A DNA stretch of 64,000 nt, taken from positions 62,001 through 126,000 of the forward strand of contig JAEXDA010000043.1 in assembly GCA_023401925.1 (NCBI GenBank), in the 5' to 3' direction. The notes beneath the pieces were generated by a model. That model searched no databases, was not told where the DNA came from, and worked only from the letters and a program-made list of their open reading frames with translations. The DNA comes from Bacillota bacterium. Lineage in GTDB: Bacteria; Bacillota; UBA4882; UBA8346. Shown here piece by piece: positions 35,653 through 44,356 of the stretch (its first letter is position 1; every line of letters starts with the position of its first letter). The position numbers and the translations under genes were made by a program.

Positions 35653-37407
35653 ATGGATAAAATCATTCGATTCCTGCGTAAATTTCAGATTAAAAGACGG
35701 CTGGCCTTTTTTCTGCTGCTGGGCTTGTTGGTTACCTCCAATTGCATTTTTATCGGTTCGAAACTGATAGCCCAGGCGTTAATCAAGAATTATTTATATA
35801 ATTATGTAGAGCTCACTCAAACGGAAACCGTTTCCAGTCTGGAAATGATCATCGATGAGGTCAATATGTTAGCGGTCAGGCTTACTGAGGACCGCTACAT
35901 TTACCGTTTATTTAACAACCGGCAACTGTCCCGCCCTGAGCGAGAACAGCGACTCCGACAGGAACTGGATAAACAGTTGATCCATAAAGATGTGGTAGGA
36001 GGCATTTTTATTGTCACCAGTTCTGGCGAAATTTACAAATATACTACGAATGTTCCCAATTTACCTTTACCGGAAGAACAGTATGGAAGGGAAATGCAAT
36101 CCAATAAAATAACGGTATGGGGACCGGTTGTAAAAGACCGGAATCATCATTCCTATATTGTGGTAGGGCGGAAATTCCGGAATTTCGTCACCGGAGAAAC
36201 CATTGGCTCCCTGGTGATTTATATCCGGGAATCGGCCCTTTATGAGATGTACCGGAAAATTGTCCCCAGGTGGGGAGGGTATTCTTTTATTCTGGCCAAT
36301 GATGAATATATCATTTCTCATCCGGAGAAAAACAAAATTGGGAACATCGTCTTCGATTCCACAGTCTTTCATTCCTCAAAAAATTTTGATTATAAAATCG
36401 TAAAGTACAACCAAAAAAAGTCCATTATTGCGGTACACCGGTTAACCAGCCGGCTGGAAAACCTGGGCGTCAATTGGAAGATCATTAGTGTTGTGTCGGA
36501 GAAAAAACTATTTGGAATCATTTCGGAAATAAACAGTATTGTTTTAAATATCGAGATTATCATTTCAATAATTGCCATTTTTCTGGCGATGTATATATCT
36601 TTTAATATCACCAGACCCCTGGCAAAGTTAAAAAACAAGCTGGACTTGATTGGGAAAGGAAAACCGAGTCTGTTATTTTCTGAAAAAGCCAATGATGAAA
36701 TTGAATTGTTGGAGCAAAGTTTCAACAATATGGTGTTACGAATCGAGGAACTGATCCAAAAAAATAACTTGGAAAAGGAAAAACAGCGGGAATTGGAATT
36801 AACCGCATTACAGGCTCAAATTAATCCGCATTTTGTCTATAATACCCTTGACGCCATCGCTTGGATTGCCAAGTTAAAGAAACAAGGAGATATTGAGAGG
36901 ATGGTCATGGCGTTAGCCACTTTTTTCCGGATTAGTTTGCATAAAGGCGATAAATTGATCACCCTGGCGGAAGAGATTCAGCTGGTGGAAAGTTTCGTGA
37001 GTATTGAACAATTACGTTTTCCGGACAAGGTTGAGATCACTTATGATATACCCGAAGAAATTAAAAATTGTTTGATCCCGAAGATCATTTTGCAACCTTT
37101 AGTGGAAAACGCGATCAAACACGGAATTAGCTTGAAAGAGGGTCAAGGGCATATTCGAATCAGCGGCTACCGGGCCGGTGGCGATTTGAAATTGGAAGTT
37201 CAAGATGATGGTGTAGGCTTTAACCTTGATACCGCCAATAGTAGAACGGTTAATAAGACGATTCAGCCAAGCGGGTATGGATTAAGAAATGTTGATGAGC
37301 GGATCAGGCTGGAATGTGGGCCTGGTTATGGAGTTGATTTGAAAAGTGAAAGAAATAAGGGTACCGTCGTAACCCTAACTTTAAAAGTCCGTAAACAGAG
37401 TAAATGA
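35653..37407 (+). CDS. YesM-type sensor histidine kinase
   Basis: Membrane sensor of 584 residues. Helix 1 at about 17-40 is followed by an extracellular double-Cache-like domain (to about 290), helix 2 at about 297-318, HAMP (FNITRPLAKLKNKLDLIG) and a His_kinase block, LQAQINPHFVYNTLDAIAW, with the phospho-His at 393. The HATPase domain has an N-box (ILQPLVENAIKHGI) and G-boxes (DDGVGF, GYGLRNVDERI). It is co-transcribed with the YesN-type regulator. Kinases of this class sense extracellular sugars or stress. Confidence 0.9.
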   Translation: MDKIIRFLRKFQIKRRLAFFLLLGLLVTSNCIFIGSKLIAQALIKNYLYNYVELTQTETVSSLEMIIDEVNMLAVRLTEDRYIYRLFNNRQLSRPEREQRLRQELDKQLIHKDVVGGIFIVTSSGEIYKYTTNVPNLPLPEEQYGREMQSNKITVWGPVVKDRNHHSYIVVGRKFRNFVTGETIGSLVIYIRESALYEMYRKIVPRWGGYSFILANDEYIISHPEKNKIGNIVFDSTVFHSSKNFDYKIVKYNQKKSIIAVHRLTSRLENLGVNWKIISVVSEKKLFGIISEINSIVLNIEIIISIIAIFLAMYISFNITRPLAKLKNKLDLIGKGKPSLLFSEKANDEIELLEQSFNNMVLRIEELIQKNNLEKEKQRELELTALQAQINPHFVYNTLDAIAWIAKLKKQGDIERMVMALATFFRISLHKGDKLITLAEEIQLVESFVSIEQLRFPDKVEITYDIPEEIKNCLIPKIILQPLVENAIKHGISLKEGQGHIRISGYRAGGDLKLEVQDDGVGFNLDTANSRTVNKTIQPSGYGLRNVDERIRLECGPGYGVDLKSERNKGTVVTLTLKVRKQSK

Positions 37408-37492
37408 AGTGTTGCCAAGTCACTGCCATGCGGATTTTCTATTTCTGACCCCTGGAGTTATTCAAGGTAAGGATGCTCATGGATCCGGGAGA

Positions 37493-38500
37493 CTATATTT
37501 TAGTAAACTTCTGCATTTTGGAATATAGTTCACCTAACGGCAAAGATATACTTTTGGCCATGGCACAACCCAAGTAAATGACTCCCGTGATTAAGAAAGC
37601 ATTGATCAATAACAAAAACAAAGATAGTTTGTTGATTTGGCTCAAAATATTCGTCAAGGGTATGACTCTGATTATTAAATTTAATGAATGGGGTATCGGG
37701 TAGAAGATAATGATATTTTGCCTATTTTTCGTTATAAAGTAGTTGGTCTTTGCATTCAGTCTGTCCAGAATTTCTTTTTTTTCAGGGGTTGTTAATCCTT
37801 TACCGTGATGTGTTCCCAAAATGCCCCGGCGGTTTGAATAAAGAAAAGTATTGGCATGAAATTTATCGCTGGGAAAATGGTCGTATAAAGAATCAATGGC
37901 AATATCGGTCATCAGTAAACCGATTACCGAACCCTCGGGGGTATATATTTTTTGTGCAAAGGTAAAAACACCGCTATAAAGATGGAGATTCAAAGTGAGA
38001 TCCGTAATCCAGTAATCCCGCTGAAATCTGTCGTGCCAGAGGCTTTTTTCCGATTTATGAATGAACTTCGCGATGACCGGGTCTTTTAAAATTTGTTTTA
38101 AGTCTGGAGTCGAGTTGGCTGTATTGTTGGAAGGATTGGAAGGATAAAAAATTCCGTTCATTCCATACAATGCAAGGCCGGTGATGTTTAAATTGGAAGC
38201 TTGAATTTCATTGAGCTTATCAATGGTTTTAAGAAATTCGATGCTGTCAACATGGGCTTGCCTTAAAGTATGGATAATTTCAGGATCGCTAGCCAGTAAT
38301 TTGGAAGACTCGGTCGTTAACTCCAGAAATAAATCGAAGTTGTTTTTTTGTTGCATGGCGGATTGGATAGCCAGTGGGATAAAACTATTTAAAATGTTTT
38401 TCCGGATAATGACATAGGTGACAATACTTGATAAGATCATACAAAAAGAGATGGTTATAACGATGGTTAGGACTATCTTTTTTTCTATTTTTTGAAACAA
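37493..38500 (-). CDS. Cache-domain membrane sensor lacking a kinase domain
   Basis: Helix 1 at about 9-32 is followed by an extracellular double-Cache-like region (about 35-280; KIYTPEGSVIGLLMTDIAID and SNRRGILGTHHGKG are typical) and helix 2 at about 289-311. The chain then stops in the first HAMP helix, SLPLGELYSKMQKFTKI. A YesM-type kinase would continue for about 270 residues. It is either a truncated kinase or a dedicated sensory/decoy subunit. It is divergent from the importer gene at 38689. Confidence 0.7.
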   Translation of the reverse strand: MFQKIEKKIVLTIVITISFCMILSSIVTYVIIRKNILNSFIPLAIQSAMQQKNNFDLFLELTTESSKLLASDPEIIHTLRQAHVDSIEFLKTIDKLNEIQASNLNITGLALYGMNGIFYPSNPSNNTANSTPDLKQILKDPVIAKFIHKSEKSLWHDRFQRDYWITDLTLNLHLYSGVFTFAQKIYTPEGSVIGLLMTDIAIDSLYDHFPSDKFHANTFLYSNRRGILGTHHGKGLTTPEKKEILDRLNAKTNYFITKNRQNIIIFYPIPHSLNLIIRVIPLTNILSQINKLSLFLLLINAFLITGVIYLGCAMAKSISLPLGELYSKMQKFTKI

Positions 38501-38688
38501 AACATCCCCTTCTTTTGCCAGCCATCGCTAAAGTTATTGTAACACAAAAGGCACTCTTATTTAATAAGCAGTTTAACAAACCATTTAGCAGTGTAGCAAC
38601 CTTCTATTTAAAAAATATTCAAGTTATAATCAAAATATTGAGGCAAAGGACATTCATACCAGAAAAAATAAAAAAAGGGGGAGTTAAA

Positions 38689-40065
38689 TTGTCAAAAAAA
38701 TTAATCATTTTATTACTTTGCTTGGCAGTTGTCGTTTCTGTCTTTTCCATTAATTTTACTTCGGCTGCCAGTAAAAAGGTGACCCTTGTCGTCGGCAACT
38801 GGCCAAGAGAAAATGAACCTGCGAGGGTAGCCGCATTTAAGAAATACCAAAAAATCATGGCAGAAAAATATAAGGTGGAGGTCATTCCGGATTACTATCA
38901 ATATGCGGTTAGTTCTTTCCTTCCGAAAGCAGCAGCCGGGACCTTGCCGACCCTTTATAACAGTTGGTTTACTGAAACTCAGAAGATTGCGGAAAATGGT
39001 TATGCCGCCGATATTACCGCCCCAATGAAGAAGGCCGGATGGGATAAGGCTCTCAATCCACAAGTATTGCCGCTTTTGTCCTACAATGGCAAGATTTATG
39101 CTGTCCCGAATTATGGTTATGTCCAAGGCCTCGAATGTAACGTTCAGCTTTTCAAAGCAGCCGGTTTGGTTGATGCGGGAGGCGTCCCCAAAGCTCCCAA
39201 GACATACGAAGAGCTGGCTGAAACCGCTAAAATTATCAAAGAAAAAACCGGAGCCGCCGGATTTGTTTTGGATACCAATAATAATACCGGTGGTTGGCAT
39301 TTTATGAACATTGCCTGGAGTTTCGGTACGGTATTTGAAAAGAAAGTAGCCGGCAAATGGACTGCTGCTTTCAATAGTCCTGAAGGTGTAGCGGCTTTGC
39401 AGTATGTCAAAGATTTAAAATGGAAATATAAGGTTTTACCGGAAACCACCTTGCTTGACTGGGCCAGTGGGCAACAAGTCTTAGCCACCAACCAAGGCGC
39501 GATGTTATTTTTCGCCGGTACGGAACACGACGGTTTTAATTTCCAGATTGATAATTACAAGATTAGCAAAGATAATATTGCCATGTTTAGCCTGCCCGCC
39601 GGGCCTAAAGGGAGATATTCCCTCATTGGGGGAGATACCTGGATGTTTGCTCCGAATGCAACCAGGGCACAAATTGAAGCCGGTTTAAAATGGGTAGAAT
39701 TACTGGGAAAATCTCCGAAATTCACCGATGAAATTAAAGAAAATGAAATAGCCAATTTTAAAACGGACGTGGCCGGCAATCATGTAGTCGGTTGCAATTC
39801 TTTACAAATTTGGACCGATAAAGAATCCATTAAAGCCCGGAATGAACTGCGCGCAAAATATGTCAATGTGAACTTGGCGCTTTTCAAAGACTATAACGAA
39901 AGCAAAAATACTTATCGGGCTGAAGAACCCGTTGCCTGTCAAGAACTCTATAAAGCCCTCGACAAAGTAATCCAAGCTGTCCTGACCGATGCCAACGCTG
40001 ATCCGAAAGCATTGCTTGATAAAGCGGCGGCAGATTTTCAAAAGGATGTCCTTGATAAGCAATAA
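38689..40065 (+). CDS. Extracellular sugar-binding protein (importer for the GH65 operon)
   Basis: Receptor of about 458 residues. The signal peptide SKKLIILLLCLAVVVSVFS begins at a TTG start (38689) placed after AAGGGGGAG; the frame upstream to 38515 lacks a ribosome site. The mature part shows SSFLPKAAAGTLPTLYNSWF, YNGKIYAVPNYGYVQGLECN and GGDTWMFAPNATRAQIEAG. First gene of the operon with two permeases and two GH65 enzymes, so the ligand is expected to be an alpha-glucobiose or oligomer. Confidence 0.9.
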   Translation: MSKKLIILLLCLAVVVSVFSINFTSAASKKVTLVVGNWPRENEPARVAAFKKYQKIMAEKYKVEVIPDYYQYAVSSFLPKAAAGTLPTLYNSWFTETQKIAENGYAADITAPMKKAGWDKALNPQVLPLLSYNGKIYAVPNYGYVQGLECNVQLFKAAGLVDAGGVPKAPKTYEELAETAKIIKEKTGAAGFVLDTNNNTGGWHFMNIAWSFGTVFEKKVAGKWTAAFNSPEGVAALQYVKDLKWKYKVLPETTLLDWASGQQVLATNQGAMLFFAGTEHDGFNFQIDNYKISKDNIAMFSLPAGPKGRYSLIGGDTWMFAPNATRAQIEAGLKWVELLGKSPKFTDEIKENEIANFKTDVAGNHVVGCNSLQIWTDKESIKARNELRAKYVNVNLALFKDYNESKNTYRAEEPVACQELYKALDKVIQAVLTDANADPKALLDKAAADFQKDVLDKQ

Positions 40066-40089
40066 TTGACATCATCCATGAGTATTTGG

Positions 40090-40123
40090 TATGCAAATGG
40101 CGGCTTAAGCCGTCATTTGCATA
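40090..40123 (+). other. Intercistronic stem-loop
   Basis: TATGCAAATGGCGGC pairs with GCCGTCATTTGCATA around a four-base TTAA loop, with one G-T pair. No T-tract follows. It lies between receptor and permease and is probably an mRNA-stabilising element. Confidence 0.7.
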
Positions 40124-40154
40124 TCGGGAACAAAATAAAGAGAAGGTGGTTTCA

Positions 40155-41084
40155 TTGTCATCACCACAATTGCTGATAGGAAAGGAACCGAAGCGTTTCG
40201 GGAGTAAAATTTTTAAAAATGACCTTATCGCCTGGCTTTTAATGTTGCCAAGTTTATTGATGTTTATATTTTTTACCTGGCAGCCGCTGGTTTCCGGGAT
40301 TATTCTATCGTTTTTTCAGACCAAAGGGTATAACATCGTAAAATTTATCGGTTTGGGAAATTACCGGGATGTATTGACCAATTCTTCATTTAACACGGCT
40401 CTGTTAAATTCCCTTTCCTATACTCTGTGGTCGCTGGTCATCGGTTTTACCATACCGATTATTGTGGCAATTTTACTGAATGAAGTCATTCATTTAAACG
40501 GATTTTTCAAATTTTCATTTTATTTTCCGAGTATGATTCCAGGAATGGCTACTTTTTTAATGTGGGCATTTATGTATAATCCGGCTAAATGGGGTGTTTT
40601 AAATAATATTTTAACCAGTATCGCCTTACCGACCTTTGGTTGGTTAAATATACCCCAATATACGATCTTACTGATTGTAATCACCATGACCTGGTCCGCT
40701 TTCGGAGGGACAGCACTGATATATATGGCCAGTTTGCAGGGTATCAACCAAGAATTGTATGAAGCGGCTGCTTTGGACGGTGCAGGTTTTTTCCAAAAGA
40801 TTCGCTATATAACATTGCCCAACATCAAGGGTGTAATTTTGCTGATGTTAATTATGCAAATTATCACGGTTTTCCAGGTTATGATTCAACCACTTTCCAT
40901 GACCGGCGGCGGGCCGAATGATGCATCTCTGTCTTTGATGTTGCAGTCTTATTTATATGCTTTTAACTATATTAAGGCTGGTCCTTCCATGGCGGTTGGA
41001 GTGATTACCTTTTTGATTTTAATCATTCCGACATTTGCATACTTTATCTTGTCCAATAAAGACCAAGGAAGCGAGGGACAATAA
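40155..41084 (+). CDS. Sugar ABC transporter permease, MalF type
   Basis: About 309 residues with six helices. The EAA loop reads YEAAALDGAGFFQKIRYITL, and TGGGPNDASLSLMLQSYLY is also typical. The start is TTG 40155, six bases after AGAAGGTGG. Its stop overlaps the next ATG by one base (TAATG). Confidence 0.9.
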   Translation: MSSPQLLIGKEPKRFGSKIFKNDLIAWLLMLPSLLMFIFFTWQPLVSGIILSFFQTKGYNIVKFIGLGNYRDVLTNSSFNTALLNSLSYTLWSLVIGFTIPIIVAILLNEVIHLNGFFKFSFYFPSMIPGMATFLMWAFMYNPAKWGVLNNILTSIALPTFGWLNIPQYTILLIVITMTWSAFGGTALIYMASLQGINQELYEAAALDGAGFFQKIRYITLPNIKGVILLMLIMQIITVFQVMIQPLSMTGGGPNDASLSLMLQSYLYAFNYIKAGPSMAVGVITFLILIIPTFAYFILSNKDQGSEGQ

Positions 41085-41992
41085 TGTCAAAATTTTCAAC
41101 CAAATCAAGCGGGTTGTTGACCGGTTTGGATTTTAAACGTCCCGGAAATAAAATATTATACTGGCTGATATTTTTGTTGATGTCCATTATCACAGTAATC
41201 TGCCTTTTCCCCCCGGTATGGCTTTTCGCCTCCAGTGTGAAAAACCTTCAGGAGTTATATTCGATGAATCCGACGCTATTCCCTAAAACATGGGAATTAC
41301 AGAAAATCATCGATGTTTGGAAGCAGTTGCATTTTATTACGTATTATTTGAACTCGTTGGAACTTGCTGCGGGCGACATCCTGTTTTCGCTGGTATTCAA
41401 TTCATTATTCGGTTTTGTTTTATCCCAGTTAAAACCCAAAGGAACTAATTTTTTAATGGTTCTATTGCTTTGGACGCTTTTACTGCCCAATACCGTAAAT
41501 ATCGTCCCGGTTTATATGAATATCATCAAATTCCCGTTGTTGCATATTAATTTTTCCAATACGTTTTTCCCAATGTGGTTTATGTCCGGCGCCAATGCTT
41601 TTTTCACCCTTATTTTCAAAGGCTTTTTTGATGGCATTCCCCGTTCTTATACTGAGGCGGCGATGTTGGACGGATGTTCGCCGCTTAAAATCTTTTTAAA
41701 AATTTTCCTGCCCCTCAGTAAACCGGTGATGTTCGTCATTACGATATTAACTCTAACAACGTCGTGGTCCAACTTTTTTTGGCCGTATATGGTTCTGACA
41801 AATCAGGATCTTTACACAGTCATGATCCGGATATTTACCATGATTCCCAGCGGTAATTCCGGTAACGGAATGGCCGTAGACTGGCAGATGCTGGCTATTG
41901 TTTATTCGATGATTCCACCCATTGTGGTTTTTTTGTTCCTTCAAAAATACATTATGCAGGGCGGTCTGACTTTAGGCGGGATTAAGGGATAG
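41084..41992 (+). CDS. Sugar ABC transporter permease, MalG type
   Basis: A 302-residue membrane subunit. The EAA loop reads TEAAMLDGCSPLKIFLKIFL, and the end MQGGLTLGGIKG is typical of MalG. It is translationally coupled to the preceding permease and followed after 51 bases by the GH65 gene. Confidence 0.92.
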   Translation: MSKFSTKSSGLLTGLDFKRPGNKILYWLIFLLMSIITVICLFPPVWLFASSVKNLQELYSMNPTLFPKTWELQKIIDVWKQLHFITYYLNSLELAAGDILFSLVFNSLFGFVLSQLKPKGTNFLMVLLLWTLLLPNTVNIVPVYMNIIKFPLLHINFSNTFFPMWFMSGANAFFTLIFKGFFDGIPRSYTEAAMLDGCSPLKIFLKIFLPLSKPVMFVITILTLTTSWSNFFWPYMVLTNQDLYTVMIRIFTMIPSGNSGNGMAVDWQMLAIVYSMIPPIVVFLFLQKYIMQGGLTLGGIKG

Positions 41993-42043
41993 GAAAGCAA
42001 TGGTTTACAACCATAAATCAGCTAAGCGTAAAGGAGCTTCAAG

Positions 42044-44341
42044 ATGGCCAAAGCAGGGGAACGTTACTTAGAGGTTGATCCATGGACGGTGGTGGAGAGT
42101 TCCTTCCGGCCCGAAATGGGTCGGGTGTCTGAATCGATTTTTTCACTGGCCAATGAATATATGGGAGTCCGCGGATATTTTGAAGAAGGCTATAGTGGCG
42201 ATGGGCTACTGGGAAGTTATTTCAATGGATTTTATGAAGAAATCCCGGTTGTCCAGCCGGCTACATATAAAGGGATGATCACAAAATCCCGTTTCATGGT
42301 AAATACCGTTGACTGGCTTTATACCAGGATTCAATTGGACGGTGAGACTCTTGATCTAGCCAAAAGCAAATACCGGAACTATCGGCGGGTATTAGATTTC
42401 CGGAGCGGCACTTTGTATCGTGAATTGATTTGGCAAACCCAAAACGGCAAATCGCTTAAAGTAGCTTTTTGGCGTTTCTTAAGTATGGTTGAGCCCAATT
42501 TAGGGTGCCAGCGGATTACTTTGACTCCCCTGAATTTTTCCGGTCCGGTAAAAGTTCGCTTGGGTTTGGATTTAACGCCACTGCACGAAGGGATGGCCCG
42601 AAATTTTTGGAATTGTCCGCAAAAGCAACAAGTGGATAATATCATTGCAATCCTGGGGAAAACCAATTGTCTGGGGCATCAGCTTTTCTCAGCTTTTGCC
42701 GTCAAGCTTGACGGGGCTGCCAAGACCCAATTGGTTGAGGAAGAGAAATATATTGGATTGGATTTCTTCATCGAATTATCGGAAGGAAAGTCCATTGACT
42801 TTGATAAGATTGTAACCAACTATGTAGATCAAAACCAGAATACCCAAGGCTCGGAAGTATGGGAAACAGGAATGAAATTAGCGCTTAAAAATCAAGCTCT
42901 CACGTTCAAGGCGGCTTTGGAACAGCATACTTCATATTGGTCTGATGTATGGAAGACTTCGGATATCACGATTGAAGGTGATCCGGAGAATCAACAAGGT
43001 ATTCGGTTTTGTATTTTTCAACTTTACCAAACTCTTCATGGCGCCGATTCCAACTCAAATATTGGAGCCAAGGGACTTACCGGCGAGGCTTACAATGGAC
43101 ATACCTTTTGGGATACCGAAACCTATTGTTTGCCTTTTTATATGTTCAACAATGTAAAAGCGGCCCGTAATCTGCTTGATTTTCGTTACCGGACCTTGCC
43201 CAAGGCCCAGGAAAGAGCCAAAGCCCTGGATTGTCAAGGGGCTTTTTATCCAATTGCCACGATTGACGGGAGTGAAAGTTGCGGTTTATGGCAACATGCC
43301 AGTTTGCAGCTACAAGTTGGTTCAGCGGTGGCCTATGGGATTTGGCATTATACCAAGATTTGTAGTGACGATGATTTTCTTTATCACCAAGGAATCGAAA
43401 TGCTGGTTGAGATCAGCCGCCTCTTTGCCAGTCGCGGACAATGGGGCCAAAGGACCGGACAATTTGGCTTTTATGGAGTGATGGGACCTGATGAGTTTCA
43501 GCTCATGGTGAATAATAATTGCTATTTAAATTTTATGGCCCAAAAAACCTTTGAGTTCACACTGGAAACTTTAAAAACGATGGAAACATCTCATCCGGAG
43601 TTTTTGTCGGAGTTGCAAAAAAAGAATCATTTGGGAGCCGGTGAATTGGAAAACTGGCGTCAGATGAGTGCTAAAATGCATCTTCCTCAAGATTCAATCA
43701 CGGGGGTTTATGAACAGCATGATGGCTTTTTCGATATGCCTCATATTAACATTCAAGAAATTCCGGTCAATGATTTTCCATTATATCATAACTGGTCTTA
43801 TGACCGGATTTATCGTTGGGACATGATTAAGCAACCTGACGTGCTGATGTTTATTTTCCTCTATAATCAGTCGTTTTCTCCGGATATCAAGCGGGCTAAC
43901 TACGAATATTATGAGCCCCGTTGCATCCACGAATCATCTTTATCACCCTCCATCCATTCAATACTGGCGATGGAGCTTGACAAAAACGAAGAAGCATACG
44001 ACTTCTTCCAATTTGCAACCCGGATGGATTTGGACAATTATAACCGGAATACCCGGGAAGGTTTACATACGACTTCGATCGCGGCTGCCTGGATGAATAT
44101 CGTTTATGGATTTGGCGGGATGAGATCCGATGGCGGGAATCTGGTGTTTAAACCCGGTATCCCAAAGCAATGGCGTTCATACAGCTTCCGGGTGTTATTT
44201 CATCAGGCGGTTTTGTGGGTGAAGGTGGATCAAGAATGGGCCGAGTTTATCGTGCTCAACGGACCTGCAGTACCGGTGGAGATTTACGGAAGACTTTATA
44301 CAATCGATTTTAATGGCATCAAGCTTGCAATACCGAATTGA
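42044..44341 (+). CDS. GH65 glycoside phosphorylase (kojibiose/maltose-type)
   Basis: Reversible phosphorolysis of an alpha-glucobiose, giving beta-glucose 1-phosphate. It has the GH65 layout: N-terminal beta-sandwich (SIFSLANEYMGVRGYFEE), central (alpha/alpha)6 barrel, and C-terminal beta domain. The catalytic acid is Glu484 in VMGPDEFQLMVNN (E of GPDEF). The phosphate-binding region reads HESSLSPSIHS, and the substrate-loop region FWDTETYCLPFYMF is conserved. There is no signal peptide. The 765-residue length is normal. The linkage specificity cannot be read by eye. A ribosome site, AAAGGAG, precedes the ATG. Confidence 0.9.
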   Translation: MAKAGERYLEVDPWTVVESSFRPEMGRVSESIFSLANEYMGVRGYFEEGYSGDGLLGSYFNGFYEEIPVVQPATYKGMITKSRFMVNTVDWLYTRIQLDGETLDLAKSKYRNYRRVLDFRSGTLYRELIWQTQNGKSLKVAFWRFLSMVEPNLGCQRITLTPLNFSGPVKVRLGLDLTPLHEGMARNFWNCPQKQQVDNIIAILGKTNCLGHQLFSAFAVKLDGAAKTQLVEEEKYIGLDFFIELSEGKSIDFDKIVTNYVDQNQNTQGSEVWETGMKLALKNQALTFKAALEQHTSYWSDVWKTSDITIEGDPENQQGIRFCIFQLYQTLHGADSNSNIGAKGLTGEAYNGHTFWDTETYCLPFYMFNNVKAARNLLDFRYRTLPKAQERAKALDCQGAFYPIATIDGSESCGLWQHASLQLQVGSAVAYGIWHYTKICSDDDFLYHQGIEMLVEISRLFASRGQWGQRTGQFGFYGVMGPDEFQLMVNNNCYLNFMAQKTFEFTLETLKTMETSHPEFLSELQKKNHLGAGELENWRQMSAKMHLPQDSITGVYEQHDGFFDMPHINIQEIPVNDFPLYHNWSYDRIYRWDMIKQPDVLMFIFLYNQSFSPDIKRANYEYYEPRCIHESSLSPSIHSILAMELDKNEEAYDFFQFATRMDLDNYNRNTREGLHTTSIAAAWMNIVYGFGGMRSDGGNLVFKPGIPKQWRSYSFRVLFHQAVLWVKVDQEWAEFIVLNGPAVPVEIYGRLYTIDFNGIKLAIPN

Positions 44342-44356
44342 AAAAGGAGAATGTTC

